This document shows, piece after piece, positions 26,200 through 36,543 of a stretch of 64,000 bases of DNA. This DNA comes from Pseudomonadota bacterium (GTDB lineage: Bacteria > Pseudomonadota > Gammaproteobacteria > Burkholderiales > Burkholderiaceae_F). The notes beneath the pieces are model-generated. The model worked only from the letters and a program-made list of their open reading frames with translations. It did no database searches and was not told the DNA's origin. The DNA lies in the NCBI GenBank assembly GCA_029778535.1, contig JAKOQB010000039.1, positions 167,298-231,297 of the forward strand, given 5' to 3'. The stretch's first letter is position 1; every line of letters begins with the position of its first letter. The position numbers and the translations under genes are program-made.

Positions 26200-26835
26200 A
26201 TGAACTCAAAGCCTTCAGGGACTCGTCTGGCCGCCCTTGCCGCCGCGCTGGCGCTGTGTTCGATGGGAACGGCCCGCGCCGACGCCGAATCCGACGCGCA
26301 GCAGCGCGCGCAGAAGCTCGCCGTCGAAACCTGCTCGGCCTGCCACGGCGCCGGCGGGATCAGCACCTCCCCCGCGTTCCCCATTCTGGCGGGCCAGAAC
26401 CGCGATTACCTGGTTGCGCAGTTGACCGCGTTTCGCGAGCACACGCGCGGCGAGCCGGCGGCGCACGATTTCATGTTCGGCATGGCGCGTTCGCTCGACG
26501 ACGCGACCATCCAAGCGCTCGCGCGTTTCTTTTCCGAGCAGAAGCCTGCCCCGGGGCGCCCCGGTGATCCGGCGCTGGTCGCCCGCGGCAAGGCGATCTT
26601 CACCCAAGGCGACCCCGCGCACGGTCTGATCGCGTGCTCGGTGTGCCATGGAGCGGACGGCCATGGCAACGGCGCGATCCCTCGCCTCGCGGGTCAGCAC
26701 GCCGACTATGTGGTCAAGCAGTTGCTCTTGATCCAGAACGCCCTGCGCTCGGTGCCCGCCATGCACGGCATCGTGCAAAGCCTGAAGCCGGAAGACATGC
26801 AGGCGGTCGCTGCGTACGTGCGGTCGCTCAACTGA
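26200..26835 (+). CDS. Diheme cytochrome c4-type protein
   Basis: About 211 residues with a signal peptide (cut near GTARA) and two cytochrome c domains, each with one heme site: CSACHGAGG in the first and CSVCHGADGHG in the second. The distal Met ligands are probably in FMFGMA and PAMHGI. ATG at 26200 has GGAG six bases upstream; the ATG at 26194 touches that GGAG and is less likely. Cytochrome c4 shuttles electrons in the periplasm to terminal oxidases. Its position after the cytochrome-porin gene suggests that it accepts electrons from it. Confidence 0.9.
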   Translation: MNSKPSGTRLAALAAALALCSMGTARADAESDAQQRAQKLAVETCSACHGAGGISTSPAFPILAGQNRDYLVAQLTAFREHTRGEPAAHDFMFGMARSLDDATIQALARFFSEQKPAPGRPGDPALVARGKAIFTQGDPAHGLIACSVCHGADGHGNGAIPRLAGQHADYVVKQLLLIQNALRSVPAMHGIVQSLKPEDMQAVAAYVRSLN

Positions 26836-26902
26836 GTGGCCGGCGGGTCGGCGACGCGCCCTCATTTGCGTCGGCGCGCGCGCAGGACTATCGTGTCCGC
26901 CA

Positions 26903-28903
<2,001 letters not shown>

Positions 28904-29024
28904 AGCGCGCCGCCGGGCCGCGCGAACAGCGCTCTTGATTTTGGACAACCCCGTCGCGGCAGGACGTTGCAGATTCTCGCTGCGCACGGCCGGCGCACGG
29001 CCGCAATTCTTCGGAGGAGGGGGG

Positions 29025-29348
29025 ATGCTCAGTCGTTGGCAGTTCGGTGTCGTGGTCGCGCTTGCGCTGGCCACGCTGGCCCTGACGGTCGCGAACATGG
29101 TGCTGTTCTCGCGCAATCGCGCACAGCAGACGCAGATCAACAACCGGCAGCTCTACATCCAGTAGACGGCGCAGCTCGAAGGCCTGTACCAGCAGCTGAT
29201 CCGCGCCGTCGCCGAACTGGCCGCGCGCAACAACGATGCCGCGCTCGGCGCGGTGCTGACCAAGCAGGGCATCACGTTCAGCGCGACGCCTGCACAGCAG
29301 ACCCCGCCGCCCGAAGCCGCCGCGCCGGCGCGCGCGCCGCGCAAGTGA
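29025..29348 (+). pseudogene. Small membrane protein interrupted by an in-frame amber codon
   Basis: ATG at 29025 follows a strong GGAGGAGGGGGG tract. The frame encodes a membrane segment (FGVVVALALATLALTVANMV), a short coil ending RQLYIQ, then TAG at 29163-29165. It continues in the same frame without break for 61 more codons, TAQLEGLYQQLIRAVAELAA and a Pro/Ala-rich tail, to TGA at 29346. CAG-to-TAG would explain the stop. I do not recognise the family; the layout (one N-terminal helix, coiled segment, GIT-x motif, acidic/Pro tail) resembles the next gene, suggesting related neighbours. The 46-residue product could still be made. Confidence 0.65.
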
Positions 29349-29356
29349 GGGCGATC

Positions 29357-29689
29357 ATGGACGAGAACGAATTCGAAGGCTCAGGGCGCAGCGCGTTCTG
29401 GCCGCTGCTGATCGTCACGGTCGCCACCACCGCGTGGGGCGCGTTCCAGAGCTATCAACTGGTGCAGGAGCAGGCGGCGCTGAAGACGCTCGCCGCGAAC
29501 CAGGAAACGCTGATCCAGAACGCCGTCAAGCTGCGCGCGCAACTCGACGGCATCGCCGGCGACACGCAGCGTCTGGCGAACGCCGGCAACGCCAACGCGC
29601 AGACGATCATCAACGAACTGCGTCGCCGCGGCATCACGATCAATCCGGAAGCCGCACCCCCGGGCGCGGAAGCGGAAGCGAAAAAATAG
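29357..29689 (+). CDS. Small single-pass membrane protein, unknown function
   Basis: 110 residues: an acidic N-terminus (MDENEFEGSG), one membrane segment (FWPLLIVTVATTAWGAFQSY), then a helical, probably coiled-coil stretch with heptad-like Leu/Ala/Gln spacing and a tail RRRGITINPEAAPPG ending in lysines. It has no domain that I recognise. It shares layout and the GIT-x-x tail motif with the preceding broken gene, 8 bases upstream, and may be a diverged duplicate. A cytoplasmic N-terminus with a periplasmic coiled coil is the likely orientation. The ribosome site is weak (GAGGGCG). Confidence 0.6.
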   Translation: MDENEFEGSGRSAFWPLLIVTVATTAWGAFQSYQLVQEQAALKTLAANQETLIQNAVKLRAQLDGIAGDTQRLANAGNANAQTIINELRRRGITINPEAAPPGAEAEAKK

Positions 29690-29922
29690 CGGAGCGCGCC
29701 GCTTGGCGGCCGGCGCGTGAATCGCGCGTCGTCGGCTTTCCTTACACCCGACTTGTCTCTCGCGGTGCTTGGCGCGTGCGGGAAGCTGAATTGAGCGCAA
29801 AAACGTCCCCGCCACGTCGCACGTTCGGCGCTGACGGAGCGGCGCGCATGGAATCGACTCAATCGTCCACCTGCGGCGCGCGCCACGCTTGATTCGGATC
29901 TGGCGACTGCGGGCTTCGCTAG

Positions 29923-31504
29923 CCCGGATATTTCAGTGCGGGAGGTCGGCCGTCTCGTGCGTGAAGCGTTGTCAGAGGTGTACGAAGCCTTTGGACAACC
30001 GAGGACGGCCGATGCCGAAGCGTACCGAGGGGTTGATTGAGTTTGGTCGCGTGGGTCGGCGAGTGATCGAAGCCGATTTCAGCGGCGGCGATCTGAGTTC
30101 GGACGGCGGGCTGATGCTTCCGAAGCGTGCCGACGAGCGCATCGGACTGACGCGCGCGGCGGCAGCGGTGCTCAGTGATCCGCGCAATCCTTCGCGCATC
30201 ACGCACGGGTTGCGCGCGCTGCTCGCGCAACGGGTCTATGCGCTGTGCTGCGGCTACGAGGACCTGAATGATCACACGCGGCTCAGACGCGATCTGCTGT
30301 TGCAGACCGCGGTGGGTCGGGCCGAGTCCCTGGCCAGCGCGCCCACGCTGTGCCGGCTGGAGAACGCTGCCACGACCGCACAAGTGTGGGCGTTGCATGG
30401 CGTGCTCATCGAGCGGTTCATCGCCAGCTACCCGAGCACGCCCGAGGAACCGGTGCTGGACATCGACGCCTCGGATGTGCCGCTGCACGGCGAGCAGGAG
30501 CAGCGCGAGTTTCACGCCTACTACGACGCCCACTGCCATTTGCCGCTGTATGTCTTCTGCGGCTAGGCGCTGCTGGCCTGCTACCTGCGGCGCTGCCGCA
30601 TCGACGCAGCCAAGAATGCCGCCGCGCTGATCAAACTGCTGGTGCAGCGGCTGCGGCGACAGTGGCCGACGGTGCGCATCATCGTGCGCGGCGACTCCGG
30701 CTTCTGCCGCCAGCGGTTGCTGCGCTGGTGCGAGCGCAACGCGGTGGGCTATGTCATCGGGCTGGCGCGCAATGCGCGGCTGCAGGCTCACGTCGCCTAT
30801 GCCGAACTCATGCTCGCCGAGGAGTACGCGCGCACCGGCGCCAAGCAGCGGCTGATCGGCGAGTTTGCCTATGCCGCCGCCAGCCGGGAGTGCGAGCGGC
30901 GTGTGATTACGCGGCTGGAGTACGGCGCCCAGGGCACCAACCCACGCTTCGTGGTGACCAATCTCGAAGCAGATGCCGCCGAGCTGTACGACCGGCTGTA
31001 CTGCGCGCGTGGCGAAGCCGAAAACCGCATCGAGTAAGCACAGCTCGATCTGTTCGGCACCCGCGCCTCCTGCCACAAGTTCCGCGCCAACCAGTTCCGC
31101 CTGCTGCTGGCGGCCCTGGCCTATACGCTGATGCAGCGGCTGCGCGCACTCGCCTTGGCCGGCACCGAGCTGGCTCGCGCCGCCGCGCACACGATCCGGG
31201 TGAAGCTGCTGAAGATCGGAGCCAGCATCGTGCGCAACACCCGCCGCGTGCGCGTGATGCCGGCCTCGCATCATCCGTTGCGCGAATTGTTCGCCCACGC
31301 CGGGCGCGCTCTGGCCCCATGACCCTCACCGAGTGCTGTCCCCGGCACGCCGACAAACAACGGGGGTAAGGAGGCAGTGCGCCCGGCGCGCACAAAGAGT
31401 GCTCCAGAACCCGCGCCACAACACGCTCCGTCGCCGGCGCTCTAACGCGCCAACCACATCGCCCCGACTCGCACCAAACTCAGATCACTCGTGAAATGTC
31501 CGGG
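29923..31504 (+). mobile_element. IS1380-family insertion sequence, inactive
   Basis: About 1.58 kb bounded by terminal inverted repeats CCCGGATATTTCA (left, 29923-29935) and TGAAATGTCCGGG (right, 31492-31504), matching at 12 of 13 positions. The 4-bp target duplication CTAG lies at 29919-29922 and 31505-31508. Size, ends, 4-bp duplication and transposase sequence all fit IS1380. Because CTAG is palindromic the duplication alone is weak evidence, but with the repeats the ends are clear. The right CTAG overlaps the stop codon of the leftward GGDEF/EAL gene, which therefore keeps its normal end. Confidence 0.88.
30012..31322 (+). pseudogene. IS1380-family transposase with two in-frame stops
   Basis: One continuous frame of about 437 codons encodes a DDE (Tnp_1-type) transposase: DFSGGDLSSDGGLMLPKRA, the first catalytic Asp in LDIDASDVPLHGEQ, the second in RGDSGFCRQRLLRW, and a C-terminal glutamate region CARGEAENRI. 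The frame is cut by TAG at 30564-30566 (after PLYVFCG) and TAA at 31035-31037 (after ENRIE). Both stops lie where intact relatives have Glu or Gln codons, consistent with single substitutions. No full-length product is possible without readthrough, so the element cannot move unless complemented. Confidence 0.9.
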
Positions 31505-34093
31505 CTAGGCGAACAACGGAATGACCTTGGCCTCGCTCGCGCGCTCGGCCACGCCCTCGAGTGCGGGCGCAACCATCGGCAGTTGCGCGAACTGCTCGCC
31601 GGGCAGCGGCCGCGAGAGGAAGAAGCCCTGGCCGAGCTCGCAGCCCAGTTCGCGCAGGCGCGCCAGTTGTTCGCCGGACTCGATGCCTTCGGCGATCACC
31701 ACCTTCTTCAGCGAGCGTCCGAGCGTGACGATCGCGCGCACGACCTCCGCGTCGCTTGCGTTGGTCTCTATCTTCTGCACGAACGACGCATCGATCTTCA
31801 GGCTCGTGATCGGCAGGCGGGACAGATAGCTCAGCGACGAGTAGCCGGTGCCGAAGTCGTCGACCGACAGCGCCACGCCGAGCTGGCGCAGGTACGCCAT
31901 CGACTCGCGCGCGCTTTCGAGCCGGTCCATCAGGATACTTTCTGTGATCTCGAGCGTTAGCTGCTGCGGCGCCACGCCGGTGTGCACCATGGTTCGCATC
32001 ACGCGTTCGGCGAACGCGACCTGGCACAGCTCGTAGCCGGAGATGTTCACCTGCAGTGTCAGGTCGGCAAGCTGCGCGTTCAGGTCGCGCCACGCGCGCA
32101 GCTGCCGGCAGCCGTGCTCGAGCGCCCAGTCGCTGATGGCCGCGATCAGGCCGCACTCCTCGGCGACCGGGATGAAGGTCGCCGGCGGGATCACGCCGCG
32201 TACCGGATGATGCCAGCGCACCAGCGCTTCGCAGGCGACCAGCTTGCCGTCGGCGAGGCGATAGATCGGCTGGTACTGCAGCACGAGCTGATCGTTGTCG
32301 AGCGCGCGGCGCAGATCGTTCTCCAGGTGAAGCTGCTCGGTCACCTGCGCGTGCAAGCTGGCGTCGAACACCGCGTGACGCGCCTTGCCCTGCGTCTTGG
32401 CCTTGTACATCGCGATGTCGGCGTCGCGCAGCACGTCGTCGGGCGTGCGATAGCCGAAGCCGCTGAACGTGATGCCGATGCTGGCGCTGGTCGAGATCTC
32501 CGAGCCACCGATCTGAAACGGCGTGCGTAGCGCCTGCTGCAGCCGCTCCGCCAGTGCGATCGCCTGCTGGTTGTCGTCGATGCCGTTGACCAGAATCGCG
32601 AACTCGTCGCCGCCGAGCCGCGCCACCACGTCGTTGCCGCGCACGTGTTCGAGGATGCGGCGCGACACCTGCACCAGAAACTCGTCGCCGGCGCGGTGCC
32701 CGAGGCTGTCGTTGACGATCTTGAAGCGGTCGAAGTCGAGGAACAGCACCGCGAACTGATGGCGTGGGTTCGTTTGGCTGCGCTCGATCGCCTGCTGCAG
32801 GCGCTCGTTGAAGCGGCCGCGGTTCGGCAGATCGGTCAGCGCGTCGTGATAGGCGATGTGGTGCAGGCGCGCCTCGGCGCTGCGCCGCGCGGTGATGTCC
32901 TGCGCCTGCACGATCAGGCACGGTGCGCTCGACTTGAAGTCGGAGAAGAACGCGCAATGCAGCGCGACCCAGACCTCGGAGCCGTCGCGATGCCGGCAGC
33001 GCAGTTCGACCGACGTCTTGTCGTCGTCGTGTTCGACCGCGTGCCGCAGCCGCGCGTCGAGCAGCGGCACGTCGTCGCCGTTGACCAGGTCGCGCAGGCG
33101 GCGGCCGACGACCTGACCCTCGCCGTAGCCAAGCAGCTCGGTCAGCGCGGCGTTGATCTGCAGCACGGCGCCGTCGACCGACACCAGCGCCATGCCGATC
33201 GAGGCGTGCGTGAACGCGCTGTGGAAGCGCTGCTCGCTGTCGCGCAGCTCGCTCGCATGGCGCGCGGCCTGCTCGGCCTCGCGCTCGGCCGCCTCGACGC
33301 GCGTCTTGCGGCCCTGTTCCTCGGTCTCCTGCTGGCGGAAGTAGTAGTGCAGCGTGGTCAGCAGCATGGCGATGATCGGCAGCGCCGCCAGCAGCACGCC
33401 GACGCCGAACTGCTGGAACGTGAGGAAGAGCAGCGCCGCCACCGACGCGGTGCCTGCGTACGAGATGCCGACCCAGCCGAAGCTGCCGATCCATTCGCGC
33501 CACACGATCCGCTCATTGCGCTTCAGGAACAGCACCAGCGTGACGAACAGCGTGTTCAGCAGGAAGTACGCGACCGCGAACAGCATCGACGTGGTGAGCA
33601 GCACGCCTTCGGCGTGGAGCCCGTGGGACTTGAGCGCGCTCATCAGCGCGGTGAACAGCGAGCCGGCGACCAGCATCGCCAGCGCCGCCATCGCCGGGCT
33701 GGCGATGCGGCTGGTCCAGCGCGTCGAAGTGCGCGCGGAGCCGATCGCCGCCTCGCCCGCCGACGCCAGCGCGGCGGCCGCAGGGCCCTGCATCAGCAGC
33801 AGCAGGAAAATGAAGATCTCGCCCGCGGCGAACGAGCTCTTGGAGCGCGGGATCTTGACCGGGAAGCCGCCCGCGATCATCGCGATCAGCGTGCCGACGG
33901 CAATCTGAAGCTGCGCGTCGAGCGGCAGCACTGACACCTGATCGAGCGCCCAAGCGATGCCCGCGGTCCCGAGCAGCACCATCGTCCACCAGTACACCGC
34001 CGCCTTGCGGTTGTAATCGGGCATCAGCGCCCGGTGCAGCCGCAGGTACCATCCCGTTCTCGGGACGGTGGCGTCGGCGGGTGACGGGCTCAT
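31505..34093 (-). CDS. Membrane-bound PAS-GGDEF-EAL protein (c-di-GMP turnover)
   Basis: 862 residues. The N-terminal ~255 residues contain about seven membrane helices (MASE-like sensor), followed by a coiled linker rich in Glu/Arg, a PAS domain (about 290-400), a GGDEF domain with intact RLGGDEFAIL, and an EAL domain starting CEALVRWHHP with LSVDDFGTGYSSLSYL and a late AEGIES loop. Both active-site motifs are intact, so it could act as cyclase, phosphodiesterase or both. AGGAG lies 8 bases before the ATG. Its TAG stop coincides with the IS1380 target site. Confidence 0.92.
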   Translation of the reverse strand: MSPSPADATVPRTGWYLRLHRALMPDYNRKAAVYWWTMVLLGTAGIAWALDQVSVLPLDAQLQIAVGTLIAMIAGGFPVKIPRSKSSFAAGEIFIFLLLLMQGPAAAALASAGEAAIGSARTSTRWTSRIASPAMAALAMLVAGSLFTALMSALKSHGLHAEGVLLTTSMLFAVAYFLLNTLFVTLVLFLKRNERIVWREWIGSFGWVGISYAGTASVAALLFLTFQQFGVGVLLAALPIIAMLLTTLHYYFRQQETEEQGRKTRVEAAEREAEQAARHASELRDSEQRFHSAFTHASIGMALVSVDGAVLQINAALTELLGYGEGQVVGRRLRDLVNGDDVPLLDARLRHAVEHDDDKTSVELRCRHRDGSEVWVALHCAFFSDFKSSAPCLIVQAQDITARRSAEARLHHIAYHDALTDLPNRGRFNERLQQAIERSQTNPRHQFAVLFLDFDRFKIVNDSLGHRAGDEFLVQVSRRILEHVRGNDVVARLGGDEFAILVNGIDDNQQAIALAERLQQALRTPFQIGGSEISTSASIGITFSGFGYRTPDDVLRDADIAMYKAKTQGKARHAVFDASLHAQVTEQLHLENDLRRALDNDQLVLQYQPIYRLADGKLVACEALVRWHHPVRGVIPPATFIPVAEECGLIAAISDWALEHGCRQLRAWRDLNAQLADLTLQVNISGYELCQVAFAERVMRTMVHTGVAPQQLTLEITESILMDRLESARESMAYLRQLGVALSVDDFGTGYSSLSYLSRLPITSLKIDASFVQKIETNASDAEVVRAIVTLGRSLKKVVIAEGIESGEQLARLRELGCELGQGFFLSRPLPGEQFAQLPMVAPALEGVAERASEAKVIPLFA

Positions 34094-34160
34094 GTGACGC
34101 TCTCCTGTGGCTCATTGCAGTCGGTATTCACGTTGGATCGATGCGCGTCCCCCGGGCCGG

Positions 34161-36446
34161 TCAGGGCTCGCCCCGCAGTGCGCCGGTGGTGTTGAACTGG
34201 ATGCTGGTCGCTCCGGTTTCGCTCAGTACCATCCCCTCGCTGAGAACCAGTCCTTCCGACAGCACAAGTCCTTCACTGAGCACCAGGCCCTCGCTCAACA
34301 CGAGCCCTTCGCTGAGCACGAGCCCTTCGCTGAGCACCAGTCCTTCCGACAGAACGATCCCTTCGCTCAGCACGATGCCGCTGCCGCCGATCAGCCAGCC
34401 CGACAGCGTCGCGGTCGGGATAAAGGCGCCGGTCTTGCCGAGCAGCGAACTCGTGCCGGCGAGCGAATCGCCGCGCACGATGCCGGCCGTGAGCAGCGAC
34501 TGGCTTGTGAGCGCCGAGTCGGTGAAGTTCTTCACGTAGGTGTTGGACGGGATGCCGGTCCCAGACCAGTAGATCGGCTGGCGATAGCGAACGATGTCGC
34601 CGGCCCAGGTGATGCGCGGATTCCAGATCGGCTGGTAAGTGGTCAGCAGGGTGCTGCCGCTGACGATGTGATTGCCGCCGACGAACGCGATACGCGACCA
34701 GTTGAAGGTGCCGCCGTTGATGGTCGACGACTCGGTGGGCATCTTCTTGCCCTTCAGCAGAAGATTTTCGCCACTGGTGAGCGTGCCGGCGTCGATCTTG
34801 CCGGCAATGTCGGTCTTGAGCACCTTGGCGACCGCGATTGCGCCGTCGACGTTGAGCATGCCCGCGCCCTGCTCCAGCAGGTTGTAGTTCGGCAGCGGCT
34901 GCGCGGTGTACTGCAGGATCGCCTTGATCATCGGCGGCGTCAGTCCCGGGTTCGCCTGCAGCATCAGTGCCGCGGCGCCCGCGACCGCCGGGGCGGCGAC
35001 CGACGTGCCGCTCAGCAACATCTGCGTTTCCGGATAGAGCTGAGTGATACCCAGCGGCGCGACCAAAATGCTGTAGAAGATACTGCCCAGATAGTTCCAG
35101 GTTGGGCTGCTGGAGAGCGCCCGTGTGGCCGCCGCGCTGACGATCTTGTTGCCCGGCGCGACCAGGTCTGGCTTGAGCAGGTTGTCGAACCGAGTGACGC
35201 CGGACATGTCGACGTACGCGCCGCGGGTCGGACCGCGCGAGCTGAACTGGTCGACCGTGTCGTCGCCGCGGGCGAGAGTGTCGTGGTAGTTGATTGCCCC
35301 CACGGTGATCACCGAGGGGTCGTGGCCGGGCGAGCTGATCGCCCCGAAGACTTCCTGGCCGAAGATCGACAGGCCGAAGTTGCCGGCGGCGACCACAACG
35401 GTGATGCCGGCGGCCGTGGCACTGCGCACGGCGACGCACAGCGGATCGGTCTGCCAGGACTGCGTCGAGCCGGCCGCAAGGCTCACGTTGAGCACGCGGA
35501 TGTTGTATTCCTTGGCGTGGTAGATGACCCACTGGATGCCTTCGATCGCGTCGCTCAGCGTCCCGAAGCCGTAGTCGTTCAGAACCTTGACGTCGTAGAC
35601 GTCGGCATTCGGTGCGATGCCGGTCGTGTCGGGCGTGCCGGAGGCGAAGTACTTGGCGCGACCGGCTGCCACCGCTGCGACATGCGTGCCGTGGCCGTAG
35701 GCGTCCTGGGTCTGGCTGCTGTCGTTGGCAATCTTGCTCTCGTACGTATTGAGGGCGCTGCTGCCGGGCGCGGGCGAGATCGTGGCGTCGAAACCAGTGC
35801 TCCAGTTGGCCTGCGAGTCGTTCAGCAGATTGACGTTGCGCCGAACGCGAGCGGCGCCGCTGCCGTCCATGAAGGCCTCGTGCGCCTTCATCACGCCCGA
35901 ATCGAGCACCGCGATGCCGATGCCGCTGCCGTCCAGGCCGCTGTAGCCGGTCTTCGTGCTGTTGGTGCGCACGTTGGCCGTCAGCGTGCCGGTGATGTAC
36001 TCGATCGTGCTGGCAGTGCGCCGGGTGAGGCGGTTGGGTGTGACGCTGACCACGTCGCTGCGCTGCGCGAGCGCGTTGATCGTGTCTGCCTTCACCATCA
36101 CGGTCAGCGCACGGATGCCGGAATGCAGCGCCAGCACCGAGCCGCCGGTCTGCAGCACGAAGCGGCGCAGGTCTGTCAGCTCCGGGTCGGTCGAATTGCT
36201 GACGACGATCACCTGCAGGTGGCGGGCGCCTCTGATGTCGCGGGCCCAGTTGACCGCCGGAGTCCTGATCGCCGCGATGCCCGCATGCAGATCACGCGCG
36301 ACCTTGTCGTGCTCATTCGCGCGCGGATACGCGGGCGCGGTCGCGAGGGACCCCACCAGAGCCAGCGCGCCGGCCAGGATGCCGGCGAGGCGGCGCTTGA
36401 GTCGGCTGCGGTCGATCAGGACCGTGAATCGGGTCAGGGATTTCAG
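34161..36446 (-). CDS. Secreted subtilisin-like (S8) protease with hexapeptide-repeat tail
   Basis: About 761 residues if read from CTG at 36446, or 731 from GTG at 36356. The catalytic triad is present: Asp in GIAVLDSGV, His in AYGHGTHVAAV, Ser in LSGTSVAAPAV. The C-terminus carries nine repeats of G-[I/L/M]-V-L-S-E and a short Thr/Asn tail. It is a close paralogue of the adjacent protease. Aligning the two shows its signal peptide begins at LKSLTRFTVL, where the paralogue has MKLISRFTVL. No ATG, GTG or TTG exists there, so the start is probably the CTG; GTG 36356 would remove most of the signal peptide. Confidence 0.85.
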   Translation of the reverse strand: MKSLTRFTVLIDRSRLKRRLAGILAGALALVGSLATAPAYPRANEHDKVARDLHAGIAAIRTPAVNWARDIRGARHLQVIVVSNSTDPELTDLRRFVLQTGGSVLALHSGIRALTVMVKADTINALAQRSDVVSVTPNRLTRRTASTIEYITGTLTANVRTNSTKTGYSGLDGSGIGIAVLDSGVMKAHEAFMDGSGAARVRRNVNLLNDSQANWSTGFDATISPAPGSSALNTYESKIANDSSQTQDAYGHGTHVAAVAAGRAKYFASGTPDTTGIAPNADVYDVKVLNDYGFGTLSDAIEGIQWVIYHAKEYNIRVLNVSLAAGSTQSWQTDPLCVAVRSATAAGITVVVAAGNFGLSIFGQEVFGAISSPGHDPSVITVGAINYHDTLARGDDTVDQFSSRGPTRGAYVDMSGVTRFDNLLKPDLVAPGNKIVSAAATRALSSSPTWNYLGSIFYSILVAPLGITQLYPETQMLLSGTSVAAPAVAGAAALMLQANPGLTPPMIKAILQYTAQPLPNYNLLEQGAGMLNVDGAIAVAKVLKTDIAGKIDAGTLTSGENLLLKGKKMPTESSTINGGTFNWSRIAFVGGNHIVSGSTLLTTYQPIWNPRITWAGDIVRYRQPIYWSGTGIPSNTYVKNFTDSALTSQSLLTAGIVRGDSLAGTSSLLGKTGAFIPTATLSGWLIGGSGIVLSEGIVLSEGLVLSEGLVLSEGLVLSEGLVLSEGLVLSEGLVLSEGMVLSETGATSIQFNTTGALRGEP
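34215..34376 (-). repeat. Nine 18-bp coding repeats (hexapeptide LVLSEG)
   Basis: Nine units in perfect 18-base phase at the 3' end of the S8 protease gene. The protein unit is nearly invariant (I, I, six L, M at the first position) while the DNA units differ mostly at silent positions, including AGC versus TCG serine codons. This indicates old repeats held by selection on the peptide. Confidence 0.9.
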
Positions 36447-36538
36447 GTCGTTTCCAATTGCGGTAGTGGACTTGCTGCAGAACGCTTGTTCGTCATCGCC
36501 ATCTGCGGCAGCGGCAAGGGACGGTTCGGGTCGATCAT
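36443..36538 (-). CDS. Possible 31-codon leader ORF coupled to the S8 protease
   Basis: An ATG at 36538 with GGGGAG eight bases upstream opens 31 codons (MIDPNRPLPLPQMAMTNKRS...) between the two protease genes. Its TGA stop overlaps the proposed CTG start of the downstream protease (CTGA). It has no similarity that I recognise. It may simply deliver ribosomes to a non-canonical start by termination-reinitiation. Alternatively it is a chance frame. Confidence 0.35.
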   Translation of the reverse strand: MIDPNRPLPLPQMAMTNKRSAASPLPQLETT

Positions 36539-36543
36539 CCGGA

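Noticed and set aside
29163..29165. Programmed amber readthrough or alternative code
   Set aside because: TAG serves as a normal stop in nearby genes such as the GGDEF/EAL gene and there is no recoding structure evident; a nonsense mutation is simpler.
34215..34376. CRISPR or non-coding minisatellite
   Set aside because: The 18-base units are in frame, encode an invariant hexapeptide and differ at silent positions, so they are coding repeats.
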